Below, piece by piece: positions 40,263-52,042 of a stretch of DNA of 64,000 nt. The position numbers were made by a program, and so were the translations under genes. This stretch comes from Saccharomycopsis phalli (Eukaryota > Ascomycota > Saccharomycetes > Ascoideales > Saccharomycopsidaceae). How positions within the stretch are numbered: position 1 is the first letter of the stretch; each line of letters begins with the position of its first letter. Location of the stretch: NCBI GenBank assembly GCA_020342235.1, contig CP073214.1, positions 186,001 to 250,000 of the forward strand, in the 5' to 3' direction. The notes under the pieces are model-generated. The model ran no database searches. It was not told the origin of the DNA and worked only from the letters and a program-made list of their open reading frames with translations.

Positions 40263-43200
40263 ATGAATTTTCAGAACCCTGACAGTTTCCCGCCGAATGT
40301 TGCCCAGAGTTTGAGGAAATTGCAGTCAGACTATAATGACGGGCTTATCACCGACAAGGGGTATATAAAAATGTACCATGAGGTGATCAAGGCGGGCCAA
40401 ACACTAAGCCTAGAACCACAGTGTACTGGGGCGAGCAATCTCAGTGGGGCTTCCAGTACCTTTGAAGATTCCAGACGGGATCCGTCCAAAAGAATGAGCT
40501 TGATGCCTGGAGAAACATACAGGGGACGCAGTAGCACGATAACCGCGAGCGAGTCTGCCACAATAGCCAGTCACTTGGGGTTTCTGTCGAAGCAATACTT
40601 GAAACTGGGAGACGATAGTAGTAATCTTTTGGAAGCTGCGAGCTTTGGCCAGGAGGCGCCGGTAACGGCCATGAGCGACCCTAGAAGGATCATTAAAACC
40701 AATATCCAGCAGCCGTTGAGGCCAAGAGACCTTTCGAGCGTGAACAAAGTGGAGAAGTTTGACAGTTTGCCGCGTATTTTGAGACAGAGGGCAAAAACAT
40801 ATGCCAAGGACGTGGCACTTATTAGCGTGCAATTGAAGGGCAAAGAGACGACCTCCATCACCTGGGAGAAGTTGTACTTGAAGGCCGAGCAGGTGGCACA
40901 CCGGATCAGCAAAAAGAGTGGCCTCTATAAGGGTGACCGGGTCATTTTAATATACCAGGACTTTGAAGTGTTTGAGTTTGCGATTGCATTTTTTGGCTGT
41001 TTGTTGGCTGGCATGGTAGCTGTGCCGATATCTAACGACCTCAACATCAACGACATTGTGGATGTTATGATGCAGACGCAAGCGTGGCTCTCTTTAACCT
41101 CGGAAACCGTATACAAGGACATTGAGCGGTTGAACTCCGACAGTAATAATCGCCCAGAATGGCCCAAGGGCGCACAGTTTTGGAAAACAAGGGACATGGG
41201 CACCTTCCAGTTGTCTAAAAAGCATGACCTTCCAGCTCTAAACTTGCCCGACTTGGCCTACATTGAGTTTTCGAAATATCCAATTGAGTTGAAGGGTGTG
41301 GTGCTCTCACACAAGACAATCATGCACCAAATGAGCAATCTTGCAAGAGTTATGTCCTCATCACCATCGTTCACCACCTCAATTCAAAGAACTGAGAATG
41401 TCTACAGGCAAAGAAGAGATGCTATTTTGAGTACCCTGGATATCAGAGGATCTAGTGGCTTGGTCATGGGCTTACTCTTCACTATTTACACCGGTACCAT
41501 GCTAGTTTGGGCGCCAACCGAGCAAATGGAAATCCCAGGGTTGTACGCAAACCTTGTCACCCGGCACAAAATCACAATCTTGCTCACTGATATCTTGGGA
41601 TTGAAATCAGTAGCCTTCAACTACCAAGCAGACCCTTCGTCCACGAGAAAATTTGACAAGAGGCGTGAGGTTGACTTGTCCTGTGTCAAATGGTGTCTTG
41701 TGACCTGCTTAACAGTCAATAATGAGGTGCTTGAAATCGTGGCTGACCGTTGGTTGAAGCCGTTGGGTTGCGAAAATGCCCGAGAGGCCATTGCTCCAGC
41801 ACTATCATTGAGTGAATACGGTGGAATGGTGATATCTATTCGTGACTGGATGGGTAAGGAGGATAAACTAGGTGCCACTTTTTCTCCGCGCATCGGAGAC
41901 GAGGACTCAGAACCTTACTCTGCTAGTGATCTTTCTGAAGTATTAATAGACAAGGACTCACTTAGCACTAATACAGTCAATGTGGTTTCCGACAGGCCTG
42001 CTCCACAGTCTGCAAACGTGGAGTTCAAAGTTAATACCAAATATGTACGTGTTGGTGCCTTTGGATTCCCATTGTTGGATGCTACAGTTGCTATTGTTGA
42101 CCCTGAAACGTTCACTCTTTCCAACCACTTGGAAGTTGGAGAAATATGGGTTGACAGTCCATGCCTCTCTGGAGGTTACTGGGATGCGGCTGAGGACACA
42201 AACAATATATTCCATGCTAGATGCAGAGACAATGACCGATTCTTAGAGCAAGAGTTTTTAAGAACAGGGTTGTTGGGGTTTATTTATAATGGCAAGGTAT
42301 ATGTATTGGGGCTCTATGAGGATCGTTTCAGACAGAGAGTTACTTGGATGGATAAAAAGCACCCAGATACAAATGCCATTAAAGAAGATACTGAGCTGGA
42401 AGACAAATCTGAAATTGTGGAGAATGATAATGGGTATAGATACCATTATTCAGACCACGTTGCAAACACGATATATCGCAAAGTTTCGCACGTGGACTGT
42501 ACCACCTTTGATATATATATTAATGGGGAATATGTCCCTGTGATAATTATAGAAACAGCATTAGCTGAACGAAATGCCACCACGAGAACTATAGACTATG
42601 AGTCTTTGGAATCTATGGCGATGTCCACATTCAGTATATTAGAAAAGGTTCATAAAGTCCGAGTGTTTTGTTGCCTTTTCACAAAGTTAAAAGCTTTACC
42701 GAGAGCCCTCAAAAGTGGAAGAACAGAGATTGCCAATATGATGTGCAAGACCAAGTTTCTTCAGGGATCTCTCAAAATTGCATATGCGAAATTCAACATT
42801 CGTAAATCACTCAGTAATATCGTTTCTGGTTGTGATATGCTTGGTGGTATTTGGTCCCCTTATGCATCTGCGATCAGACGAAATCTGATTGATGACAGCG
42901 CAGATAGACAGTACACTGGCATAGATGTACGAACAGAGTGCATTGATGAAATATCACAGGCTAGATTATCTGATTTTAAGACTATTATTGACATCTTGAA
43001 ATGGAGAATCTTGAATCAACCAGACTCATTGGCCTTTGCCTCTGTCAATGACCATAAAAAGGACCTATCTTGGAAGAAATTTGACCAAAAAGTCTCAAGC
43101 ATCTGTCAATATATCCTAGATAAAACGGCACTTAAACCAGGACATTATGTTATCCTTATGTATCCTTTGGGTGAGGATTATGTGTGTGCATTGTTTGCAT

Positions 43201-44834
43201 GCTTCATGATTGGAGTTATCCCAATCCCAATGTCTCCACTAGATGTCAAAAGAATCGATGAAGATTCGAAAGCTTATTATAAGGTGGTCAAGGACTTTGA
43301 TGTCAAAATGGCTTTTGTCAATCATGAAATTGAGAATCTGGTGTTCAAGTATAAACCAGTTTCTCATGCCTTAAAGACACTCTTTAATAACACCCGGCAG
43401 CCAATAATTAAAAACACAGCCAAGGTGAAGAACGTCAAGAATATCTCGGACTTGAGATCTAAGATTTCTGTGGCACAGGCGAAGTCTGAATTTAGAAATG
43501 AACAGACTACTATTCTTGTGTGTCTTGACTGGACTGCAGATGGTAAGAGAATTGGGATTAGGTATTCACACAAGGTATTGCTCAATATTTGTAAAATTAT
43601 GAAAGAGACCTTCAAAATGAGCAGCTATAATTCCATTCTTGGGTCGGTACGCCACGTTGAAGGATTGGGGTTCATCCAAACCTGTATCCTAGGTGTATTT
43701 CTTGGATGTTCCACGTATTTGTTTGTACCGAAGATGTACTACTTGTCTCCAATGACTTTTTACAATACCTTGGCCAATTATAAAATCAAAGATACTTATC
43801 TTACTCCAGCTACGTTACCACATGCAATGTCTAACGGAAATGTTTCAAGGACATTTCAGTTGGATAAGTTACAGAATCTCATGATCGGCTATCGGGGCCG
43901 GCCTAATCCTACGGTGATTGCTGATTTTAAGTCTTTCATGGAACCAACAAGGTTGGCTGGCTCATCTATTAATTCTGTCTATACACACCGGTTCAACCCA
44001 ATTGTCACGTCGCGATCGTACTTGAATTTGGATCCTGTTGACTTGTGGCTTGAGACAGGTGCTCTAAGAAAAGGACTTATTGTGAAAGTTGATCCTAAGA
44101 AGGTTCCTAATAGTTTGCGAGTACAGGATTCTGGTGTAGTATTATGCTGTACGCAAATCGCCATTGTGAATCCAGAAACTCAGCAAATATGTAAGGTGGG
44201 TGAATACGGTGAAATTTGGGTGTATTCAGAGGCTAATGCAGTGGGATACACCAACGGAATAGGGCGGTCAAGTAACGAGTTTATCCTCAGTCAATTTGAC
44301 AGTAGACTTCCAGGGTTTGATCATAAATATTTGAGAACGGGAGACCTTGGGTTTATTCACACGGTGAAGCGGCCATCTATTGATGGAACTCCATTGGAGG
44401 TGCAACTATTGTTTGTGCTTGGCAGCATTTCTGAGACATTTGAGGTCTTGGGCTTGAATCATTTTGCTGGAGATGTGGAGCGGACTGTGGAATATAGTCA
44501 TCCAGAAATAATAAAAGACGCGTCTTTAGTATTCAAGTGTGACGGATATACCATTGTGTTGTGTTGTGCTAAACGAGTGGAAAATTTAGCGGGCCTAGTT
44601 CCGATTATCTTCAAGAATATTCTCAACCGGCATCAGCTCATGGTAGATATCATTGGGTTTTTGCCATTGGAAGATTTCCAATTCTCGCGATTTTTTGAGA
44701 AGAAGCGCGCCACTATCATTAACAACTGGAACAACAATCAATTGAACTTTGTCAGCATTTATGGTGTGAATTATGGTGAGGATAGTGTGATTTCTACAGT
44801 GAAGGAGATGGAGGAGGTTATGGTTTCTGTGTGA
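40263..44834 (+). CDS. CMR2: DIP2-family protein Cmr2 (YOR093C type), tandem adenylate-forming-like domains
   Basis: The protein has 1523 residues against ~1650 in S. cerevisiae. The N-terminal ~45 residues form a DMAP1-binding motif (PPNVAQSLRKLQSDYNDGLITDKGYIKMY). Two ANL (acyl-CoA synthetase-like) domains follow, at about 165-830 and 890-1500. Their phosphate-loop motifs are the degenerate DIP2 versions: YIEFSKYPIELKGVVLSHKT in the first and LDWTADGKRIGIRYSHK in the second. DIP2 proteins regulate a pool of specific diacylglycerols in fungi and animals and act at membranes such as mitochondria and vacuole. Catalysis is not assured from sequence. The ATG at 40263 starts right at the DMAP1 motif. 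Confidence 0.88.
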   Translation: MNFQNPDSFPPNVAQSLRKLQSDYNDGLITDKGYIKMYHEVIKAGQTLSLEPQCTGASNLSGASSTFEDSRRDPSKRMSLMPGETYRGRSSTITASESATIASHLGFLSKQYLKLGDDSSNLLEAASFGQEAPVTAMSDPRRIIKTNIQQPLRPRDLSSVNKVEKFDSLPRILRQRAKTYAKDVALISVQLKGKETTSITWEKLYLKAEQVAHRISKKSGLYKGDRVILIYQDFEVFEFAIAFFGCLLAGMVAVPISNDLNINDIVDVMMQTQAWLSLTSETVYKDIERLNSDSNNRPEWPKGAQFWKTRDMGTFQLSKKHDLPALNLPDLAYIEFSKYPIELKGVVLSHKTIMHQMSNLARVMSSSPSFTTSIQRTENVYRQRRDAILSTLDIRGSSGLVMGLLFTIYTGTMLVWAPTEQMEIPGLYANLVTRHKITILLTDILGLKSVAFNYQADPSSTRKFDKRREVDLSCVKWCLVTCLTVNNEVLEIVADRWLKPLGCENAREAIAPALSLSEYGGMVISIRDWMGKEDKLGATFSPRIGDEDSEPYSASDLSEVLIDKDSLSTNTVNVVSDRPAPQSANVEFKVNTKYVRVGAFGFPLLDATVAIVDPETFTLSNHLEVGEIWVDSPCLSGGYWDAAEDTNNIFHARCRDNDRFLEQEFLRTGLLGFIYNGKVYVLGLYEDRFRQRVTWMDKKHPDTNAIKEDTELEDKSEIVENDNGYRYHYSDHVANTIYRKVSHVDCTTFDIYINGEYVPVIIIETALAERNATTRTIDYESLESMAMSTFSILEKVHKVRVFCCLFTKLKALPRALKSGRTEIANMMCKTKFLQGSLKIAYAKFNIRKSLSNIVSGCDMLGGIWSPYASAIRRNLIDDSADRQYTGIDVRTECIDEISQARLSDFKTIIDILKWRILNQPDSLAFASVNDHKKDLSWKKFDQKVSSICQYILDKTALKPGHYVILMYPLGEDYVCALFACFMIGVIPIPMSPLDVKRIDEDSKAYYKVVKDFDVKMAFVNHEIENLVFKYKPVSHALKTLFNNTRQPIIKNTAKVKNVKNISDLRSKISVAQAKSEFRNEQTTILVCLDWTADGKRIGIRYSHKVLLNICKIMKETFKMSSYNSILGSVRHVEGLGFIQTCILGVFLGCSTYLFVPKMYYLSPMTFYNTLANYKIKDTYLTPATLPHAMSNGNVSRTFQLDKLQNLMIGYRGRPNPTVIADFKSFMEPTRLAGSSINSVYTHRFNPIVTSRSYLNLDPVDLWLETGALRKGLIVKVDPKKVPNSLRVQDSGVVLCCTQIAIVNPETQQICKVGEYGEIWVYSEANAVGYTNGIGRSSNEFILSQFDSRLPGFDHKYLRTGDLGFIHTVKRPSIDGTPLEVQLLFVLGSISETFEVLGLNHFAGDVERTVEYSHPEIIKDASLVFKCDGYTIVLCCAKRVENLAGLVPIIFKNILNRHQLMVDIIGFLPLEDFQFSRFFEKKRATIINNWNNNQLNFVSIYGVNYGEDSVISTVKEMEEVMVSV

Positions 44835-44981
44835 TACTAGCAAACTTTTGGGTGGAAATAGATAATAAATAAATGTACATCTATAATAATGATTAACGTT
44901 TACTAAATATCTACTTACAATACATAGCTCCATTGAGCACCACGTCATGACAAAGATTTGTTTCATTTAGTTCGGTTAAAT

Positions 44982-46823
44982 TTAACGGGAGGACATAGCC
45001 TTGGTGACAGCACGCTTAAGGGTCAATTCGGCCTTTCTCAAAGAGTCAGCAGAAGCATCCTCGATTTCAAGAGCAGCCATGGCATCAGACAAAGCAGTCT
45101 CAACTCTCTTTTGAGCACCACGCTTGATTTTAGAAGCCAAGACTGGGTCAGTGATAGTCTGCTCAACAGAGGCAATGTAAGACTCCAATTTTTGCTTAGC
45201 CTCGTGTTGCTTGGCGAAAGCATCATCGGAGGACTTGAATTTCTCAGCATCGTTAATCATCTTCTCAATGTCCTCAGAAGACAATCTTCCAACAGCGTTT
45301 GAGATGGTAATGTTGGCGGATCTGCCAGTAGACTTCTCAACAGCAGTGACCTTCAAGATACCGTTGGCATCGACCTCGAAGATGGTCTCCAATTGTGGCT
45401 CACCAGCTGGCAAAGGTGGGATTCCCTTCAAGTCGAACTCACCCAACAAGGTGTTCTCGGCACAGTTGACACGCTCACCTTGGTAAACTGGGAAAGTGAC
45501 GGTGGTTTGGGAGTCAGACACGGTGGTGAAAGTGCTCTTCTTGATGGTTGGAACGGTGGTGTTTCTGTGGATAACTGGGGCGAAAACGTTACCGTGGGTA
45601 GAGACACCCAAAGACAATGGGCAGACATCCAACAACAACAAGTCCTTGGTCTCCTCGGAGGTGGATTGACCGGTCAAGATAGCACCTTGAACAGCAGCAC
45701 CATAAGCAACAGCCTCATCAGGGTTGATAGACTTCTCCAATTGCTTTCCGTCAAAGAAGTCAGACAACAACTTTTGAACCTTTGGAATACGGGTAGAACC
45801 ACCAACCAAGACAACTTCGTCAACACCAGACTTGCTGATCTTAGCGTCAGACAAGACGCTCTCAACTGGGTCCAAGGTAGATTTGAAGAGAGCAGAGTTG
45901 ATGTCCTCAAATCTAGCTCTTGTGATGTTAGCAGTGAAGTCTTCACCCTCAGCCAAAGAGTCGATCTCAACAGTGGTTTGAGTAACAGAAGACAAGGTTC
46001 TCTTGGCTCTCTCACATGCAGTTCTCAATCTTCTCAAGGCTCTGGCGTCACCAGAAATGTCAATCTTAGTCTTCTTCTTGAATTCAGTCTTGAAGTGCTC
46101 CAACAAGTTGGTGTCGAAATCTTGACCACCCAAGTGAGTGTCACCAGCAGTAGCCTTGACAGTGAAGACACCACCAGCAATGTGCAACAAAGAAACATCG
46201 AAAGTTCCTCCACCCAAGTCGAAGATCAAAACGTGCTTCTCCTTCTCGGACTTACCAGCACCCAAACCGTAAGCAATGGCAGCAGCAGTTGGCTCGTTGA
46301 TGATACGCAAAACATTCAAACCAGAAATGGCACCGGCATCCTTGGTGGCTTGTCTTTGAGCGTCGTTAAAGTAAGCTGGGACGGTAATAACAGCCTTCTC
46401 GACCTTCTTGCCGATCTTAGCCTCAGCAATCTCCTTCATCTTGGTCAAGACCATGGAGGAAATTTCTTGTGGAGCAAAAGTCTTGGTCTCCTCCAAGTAT
46501 TGAACCTCAATGAGTGGGCTTCCATTGTCGTCAATAACCTTGAATGGCCAAGTCTTGATGTCCTTCTGGACAGAAGAGTCGTCGAATCTTCTACCAATCA
46601 AACGCTTGGCGTCGAAAACAGTGTTAGCTGGGTTCAAGGCGGCTTGATTCTTAGCAGCATCACCAATCAATCTCTCCTCTGGAGTGAAAGCGACGAAAGA
46701 TGGAGTAACACGGTTACCTTGCTCGTTAGCAATGATCTCAACAGCAGAGTCATATGTAGCGACACAAGAGTAGGTAGTACCCAAATCAATACCAATAGCA
46801 CCTGGGAATGTTCCTTCAGCCAT
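44982..46823 (-). CDS. SSB1: Ribosome-associated Hsp70 Ssb
   Basis: The protein has 613 residues, exactly the length of S. cerevisiae Ssb1/Ssb2. The ATPase domain carries [28 protein letters not shown] and [15 protein letters not shown]. The substrate domain begins after [13 protein letters not shown]. The C-terminus is [11 protein letters not shown], the Ssb ending, without the EEVD of cytosolic Ssa proteins. Ssb works with RAC (Zuo1-Ssz1) at the ribosome exit to fold nascent chains. Codon use is strongly biased, as expected for a very highly expressed gene. This leaves a long stop-free frame on the opposite strand that I reject as a gene. A Reb1-like site lies 126 bp upstream. Confidence 0.98.
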   Translation of the reverse strand: MAEGTFPGAIGIDLGTTYSCVATYDSAVEIIANEQGNRVTPSFVAFTPEERLIGDAAKNQAALNPANTVFDAKRLIGRRFDDSSVQKDIKTWPFKVIDDNGSPLIEVQYLEETKTFAPQEISSMVLTKMKEIAEAKIGKKVEKAVITVPAYFNDAQRQATKDAGAISGLNVLRIINEPTAAAIAYGLGAGKSEKEKHVLIFDLGGGTFDVSLLHIAGGVFTVKATAGDTHLGGQDFDTNLLEHFKTEFKKKTKIDISGDARALRRLRTACERAKRTLSSVTQTTVEIDSLAEGEDFTANITRARFEDINSALFKSTLDPVESVLSDAKISKSGVDEVVLVGGSTRIPKVQKLLSDFFDGKQLEKSINPDEAVAYGAAVQGAILTGQSTSEETKDLLLLDVCPLSLGVSTHGNVFAPVIHRNTTVPTIKKSTFTTVSDSQTTVTFPVYQGERVNCAENTLLGEFDLKGIPPLPAGEPQLETIFEVDANGILKVTAVEKSTGRSANITISNAVGRLSSEDIEKMINDAEKFKSSDDAFAKQHEAKQKLESYIASVEQTITDPVLASKIKRGAQKRVETALSDAMAALEIEDASADSLRKAELTLKRAVTKAMSSR

Positions 46824-49415
46824 TATGAATAATTATAGTTGATAAAGTTCTAAGGAGCTTTTTGAAAAATCTGAAAATTTTTTTTTCTCACTGAGTAGCA
46901 TCCTCCAGCAACCCACCCTAACACCTAGTTGAGTCAAATTTTCCAGGGCGGGTAAGAAAGATACACCACATTTTTTAGCGGTCTCCCAGGGCTATTGTAC
47001 GCCGAAAAAAAAATTTTATCGTGGTAATCTGATAAGATACTTTAGATTTTTTTTTCTTTTTGACTTGTGTCTGTGCATGGTGTAGAATAGTTGTACTGTA
47101 GTGATCTCTTGGCAATTATCAAGTTCTCTCTAACAATGGACAAGCTCCCTCTGCTAATTAACACACTTTTTCTCTAAAATATGCCACCCCACTTTATTTC
47201 GAGATATTTCTATCATATTCAGAAGTAGCCTATATTGCGGCAGATTTAAAAATTATAGCTATCAGCAATTATCAGGACAAAGATCCATCACTCGGACTGC
47301 CTTTGGAATATATCTCACAGAATAGAAAGTTTCTATTGGATAACGGTGTTTATTCTATCTGTATTGCAATTTGCAGATGCACTTTCAATTTAACAGAATG
47401 AGTGGAGAACAAATTTCGACTCTGCTCGTTGAAAATCAGGAAGCTGCCTTTCATGAAACTTGTACGCAGAATAATTCCAGATCCTCTCCTTACTAAAATT
47501 ATATACTAAAAAGCAATACTTAATTATATCATAGACTAATTTGCTTTTTATATGACGTTATTCTATTTATTACCCACAGATTGAAATAAAGATTATTGAC
47601 TAAGAAGTGAATAATGGGCAAAAATCGACTCAATGCTCAAATAAAAAAATATGAATATTTAAATAAGTAAGAAACATGATGTCTTTATTCATTTGAAATC
47701 ATCCATATATCTATATTGAACAAATGTATAGGTGGAAATAATGCTAACACTGAAAGTCTAGAACAAAAGACCCCAAATCTATTCAATTACGTCATGTGTA
47801 TATTGCTGTTCAGAGCTTAGTATGCATCTGACAGTAAGTTAACCACGACAAGTAGGCAATTCTTTACGAGAAAATCTGCAAGTTTAAGGGCTACTGAATT
47901 CTTGAACATCATCACACTTGCAACATACCTTGTTTATTTGTTGTGATGTCATTCTTAAAAATGTGATAATAATTTATGTTACATCGGAGCGTTAGACAAC
48001 AGAAAACGTGGTTTGATAGAACACCGAGTAACACAGTCACGCAATGAAATATTGGAGTAGAAATAGTAATAATTAACTCCACCTGTTCTGTAGTTTGTAA
48101 TTGAAGTCATATAACAATTTTCGAGTTTGTAATAGATATGGTGCATATGTGGGGTTTATCCGGTTTATGCAGACTAGTGGTACCTCAAAGGCAGGCCATT
48201 TTTAATGTGAATACACAATTGTAGTTCCTCATATATTTTAAAAATAATTAAACTTAAAAAATATTGCTATCATTCCATAAGACCATCAAGTCTGCATAAG
48301 TAGAAAACTTAAACTTGCCAATACATCTTTAGACATGTCAGACAGTTATCTAAGTTATCGGTTTTAAAAATAAAAAAAGTGTCTACCTGAGTACATTTTC
48401 TCCATACCAGAGTCTCTTAAAGCACAGATTTCACGCGACAAAATCTTAAAATGATTAATTCTTGTCTAGAAATAGACGGCACGCTGTATCCCTACTCGTG
48501 CAATCGTTTTATAAACATGTCGGAGTGTCTTAGTTTGTCTATTGTAGATCATCGAGGATGTTTTGATCAATAATCTTTATTATATTAGTGTTGCTTCATT
48601 ATTTTGGTAGAAAACAATGGATGCATTGCTTTATTAGATAATGAAACGATTAGTGCGTGTTTTGCTGAACTTATTCCACGCAAATTACTGAAGGACCAAC
48701 CATAGCTGATCTATTGAAAGATTCTATTGAAATCTTATTTTTAAGTAAAACCATAATCTATTTATAAATGGAAATATTAAATAATATTATGATAGCTCCT
48801 GCTTGAAGAAAGCGAATACCAAAATGGCAAAAGTATCTATTATTACTAACAAAAGCTTTATTATACCACAATAGAAATACAAAAACTATTGACAATACTT
48901 TGTAGGTTGCTAGTACCAATGACTGATAGTAATCTCATAAATTGAAGCCTACCACTTGTTTTTCAACATACTGAGATATATTATTTTCTCTGCGCTGCAT
49001 GTAGTATATTTATTTTCGAACATAACCTTGTAATGGAATTATAACACGTCTGCTAATATTGTTGTTGAAATAATAACTAAATAATTCATAGAATTTCATA
49101 CTCGGCAATCATTTTACTTACATGTTTGTTGTATGAAGAGTTACTTAAACAAATTACATGACTTGAACCGCATGTAATTCGCAAATAAAATGATTACAGT
49201 ATCACAATAAAGCACACATTCAAGTCTGAAGAAAGCTCAGTACATTGATTTAATTTATGGACCTGTAAAATAATACCAATGTGAATTAGTTCGTCATACC
49301 AATGTAATTACTGTAATGATTCAACAAGAGTCATGAGTAGGATGAGTAAATTGAAATAAACAAAATTGAAAAAATGCAGATTTAACTTTTAGAATGGTAA
49401 AACATAGTCTGGGTA
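46824..49415. other. Gene desert, about 2.6 kb
   Basis: Strongly AT-rich, with no ATG-started frame of 60 codons or more. The first ~150 bp is the SSB1 promoter, with poly-A/T tracts and a Reb1-like site at 46949-46955. The rest contains only short A/T runs. No tRNA, snRNA signature, LTR or tandem array was recognised. A replication origin, a centromere core or an unrecognised long ncRNA are possibilities, not findings. Confidence 0.5.
46949..46955 (+). promoter_or_regulatory. Reb1-like site in the SSB1 promoter
   Basis: CGGGTAA in AGGGCGGGTAAGAAAG, 126 bp upstream of the SSB1 ATG, flanked by A/T tracts, as in strong nucleosome-free yeast promoters. Confidence 0.55.
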
Positions 49416-49982
49416 TCATGCTATTACACAGCAGCCATGTGAGTTATCTCGAGGGGGCGTCAAGCTTATTCGAATAGCAGTCTCAAAGACATAGTCTACT
49501 CCTTCACCTGTTAATGCCGAACACTCCACATACTTTCTTGCACCAATCTCACGCGACACTTCTTCTCCATGCTTCGGCAATACTGTCTGATTTGCATATC
49601 GCTTTCTAAGATCTGATTTAAGCCCCACCAATACTATTGGAACTCCTGGACAGTATCGGCCCACTTCCTCAGACCATTTGTACTTCGCATTTTGAAGTGA
49701 TTCAGGGTCATCGAGCGCAAAACCAATGAGAATCACATTGGCTTTAGCATATGACAATGGCCGCAATCGTTCATATTCTTCTTGACCAGCAGTATCCCAT
49801 AATGAAACTTGCACCGCTTTATCATCTACTCGACAATCACTAACGTAATTTTCGAACACTGTGGGATGATACTCGGTTGGGAACTCACCCAAGGTAAAAA
49901 CATAAAGTAAAGATGTTTTGCCACAAGCTGCATCGCCAACAATAACTATTTTGCGCTTTATTACATTATCACTGTTTGACAT
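49416..49982 (-). CDS. RHO2: Rho2-type small GTPase with Ala in the P-loop
   Basis: The ATG at 49982 gives 188 residues (S. cerevisiae Rho2 has 192). Family motifs: P-loop GDAACGKTSLLYVFTLG (16-32), switch I YHPTVFENYV, switch II WDTAGQEEYERLRP with the catalytic Gln kept, LKSDL for guanine specificity, SAL in G5, and a C-terminal CaaX box CVIA with a preceding Cys that may be palmitoylated. Rho2 signals to the cell-wall integrity and actin systems at the plasma membrane. The third P-loop residue is Ala18 (codon GCA), where S. cerevisiae Rho2 and RhoA have Gly (RhoA Gly14, equivalent to Ras Gly12). Changes at that site usually lower GTP hydrolysis. Rho2 is the best match; another Rho class is possible. 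Confidence 0.88.
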   Translation of the reverse strand: MSNSDNVIKRKIVIVGDAACGKTSLLYVFTLGEFPTEYHPTVFENYVSDCRVDDKAVQVSLWDTAGQEEYERLRPLSYAKANVILIGFALDDPESLQNAKYKWSEEVGRYCPGVPIVLVGLKSDLRKRYANQTVLPKHGEEVSREIGARKYVECSALTGEGVDYVFETAIRISLTPPRDNSHGCCVIA

Positions 49983-50375
49983 TTTCAACTGATGAAGTAA
50001 CTGTTATGGCTGTATGCCTTGAAATATACGAGTACTTCAATTTTAATGGTAGCCAAGGATCACACTAGCTAAAAATAAATATAAAATAAGCAAGTGATCA
50101 ATACTTTTTAACTCAGGATAAAAATTTAATACGCAAGCTAGAATTTTGAATTGTTCCCTGGAAAACTGTAATATTATTTATAGTAGTACCGAACCATACT
50201 AAAATCGCCTCTTGCAATTAATCCAAAATAGGAACGAGAGAATCAAACCAGGGCTTCAAAACCCTACTGGAAATATTCATAAGCAAAGGCATGTAAATGT
50301 ACCGGTTGCGCAGACGGGTAAACATATCATGTACCAACCTAACTGCTCTACGATTGTCACAGACTTAATTATATT
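49983..50375. other. Intergenic region between the RHO2-type gene and NST1
   Basis: 393 bp: the RHO2-type promoter and the NST1 3' flank. It contains a CGGGTAA Reb1-like site at 50315-50321 and otherwise AT-rich sequence. No gene is supported. Confidence 0.4.
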
Positions 50376-52005
50376 TCAAAATTCAAAATTTCCCCAAGAC
50401 TGGCCCAAATGACGATTACCATTTATGGGCTGTAGTGCATTGTAATTTCCTGATAGCATAGGCGGTTCGACCGAAGGATTCTTTTGGCTGATTTTAATAT
50501 GCCTCACTGCACCATAATCGTCTGTTAATGTCTCAAAAATCAAGCCCGACCCTGCACTTGCGGCAGTGCATTGGCTTATGAAATCACTTAGAGTGAGTGG
50601 TATACTCATTGGAAGAAGTTTTCTTGTGGATTGAAATAAATCTTGACACAGAACATATCTTGTCTCTGGCAGATTCCCGCCTAGTGAGATATATGCTCCA
50701 TATACGGCATCCTGAATCATTTTTTTTTGTCCAACAACATCAGTATATGACCCAGCAATACTGTTAGCCGCGCGTGACAGCGGAATATTCCAAATTGCGT
50801 TCCCTGGAGAGCTTCCATTTTTAGGACCACGCCAGACATTCGGACTCTGCGTAAATATGGTAGGTTTTGCATTGCCCCACAAGTTGCCGTTTATCGACGT
50901 TTCAAGTCCATTTATGAGCAGACATCCATTCAAGTGGTTGCCATTGGCATGATTATTCCCGTACAACGAAAGGGGCGCAGTTGTACTCTCCTGGGGAAAG
51001 GGAGAAAACCAGGTATTGGAGTAATTGCTGTTTATTCCAGGCGACTGCCATTTACTCTGGTCCTGCCTGTCAATATTTCCATTGAAAACTGTTTCTCTTG
51101 GCGGAGCACTGAAAAACGTCGGGCTGTTACTAGTATTAAGTATCAGAGGCGTGTTTTGCGTACTAACATTAACAGCCGCTGTCGGAGGGAGATTATACTG
51201 TGTGGTATTCGTATCTGTTTGTGTTACCATTGAGGATGTGCGTGACAATGTGTCTAATGATGATGAAGTCCTGCTCCCAATAGCAGCAATAGCAGGGTCA
51301 TTCATAGACATTATATTGGTGTTATTGATCGCAGTATTACTTTCATTAAGGCTGTATACGCCCGTGCCAAGCCTATCTCCATTATTCAGCGACGATCCAA
51401 CATTATCACTAACCCCGGAGCCCTGCACCAACTCATTATTGCTGTGACCAGCTGCGCTTCCAGTGGTGGTTTCCAACACAAGCTTCTCCACCCTTTGCTC
51501 GATTTCTGGTTCATTTTGAGGCTTAGATTCATTTACTTTGACTGTTTCGAGATCTTTATGCTTCTTTTTTTCCTTCTGTTTCTTCTTCTCTGCCTCTCGA
51601 ACCTTTCTCTCTTCCTCTTTACGTTTTCTTCCAAGCTCCGTCTTCCTAAGCTGCTCCTCTCTGGCCAACCTCTGTGCCTCTTCCTTAGCCTTTTCTTTTC
51701 GTTGTCTCTCTTGCTCTTTCAACTGCTGTTGCTTCTTTTTTCTATCACGCTTCTTCTCCTTATCACGCTTCTTCTTCTCTTCTTTCAACCGTTCTCTCTC
51801 TTCTTCTTTATCCAATTCAGCAAGAAATTCTTTCGCTTTATCCTCCGCCACCTTGGTCTTATAAGCTGTAAATAACTTCTTCTGAATCAATCTCGTGGTT
51901 ATTAAATGAAGTAATTTCCTGCCCTCATCGCCAAAATCGTCTTTTTCAGTCTCGCTGTACTCATCAGAATCACAATTATGATAATTATGATCTTCATCAT
52001 CGTGG

Positions 52006-52042
<37 letters not shown>

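Noticed and set aside
45393-46832. 479-codon open frame antisense to SSB1
   Set aside because: It is a by-product of the extreme codon bias of SSB1. The protein is Ser/Leu/Gln-rich with no domain. Long antisense frames opposite Hsp70 genes are a known artefact.
50934-51875. Open frames of 99-143 codons antisense to NST1
   Set aside because: They are shadows of low-complexity Glu/Lys-rich coding sequence, read as Leu/Phe/Ser-rich strings.
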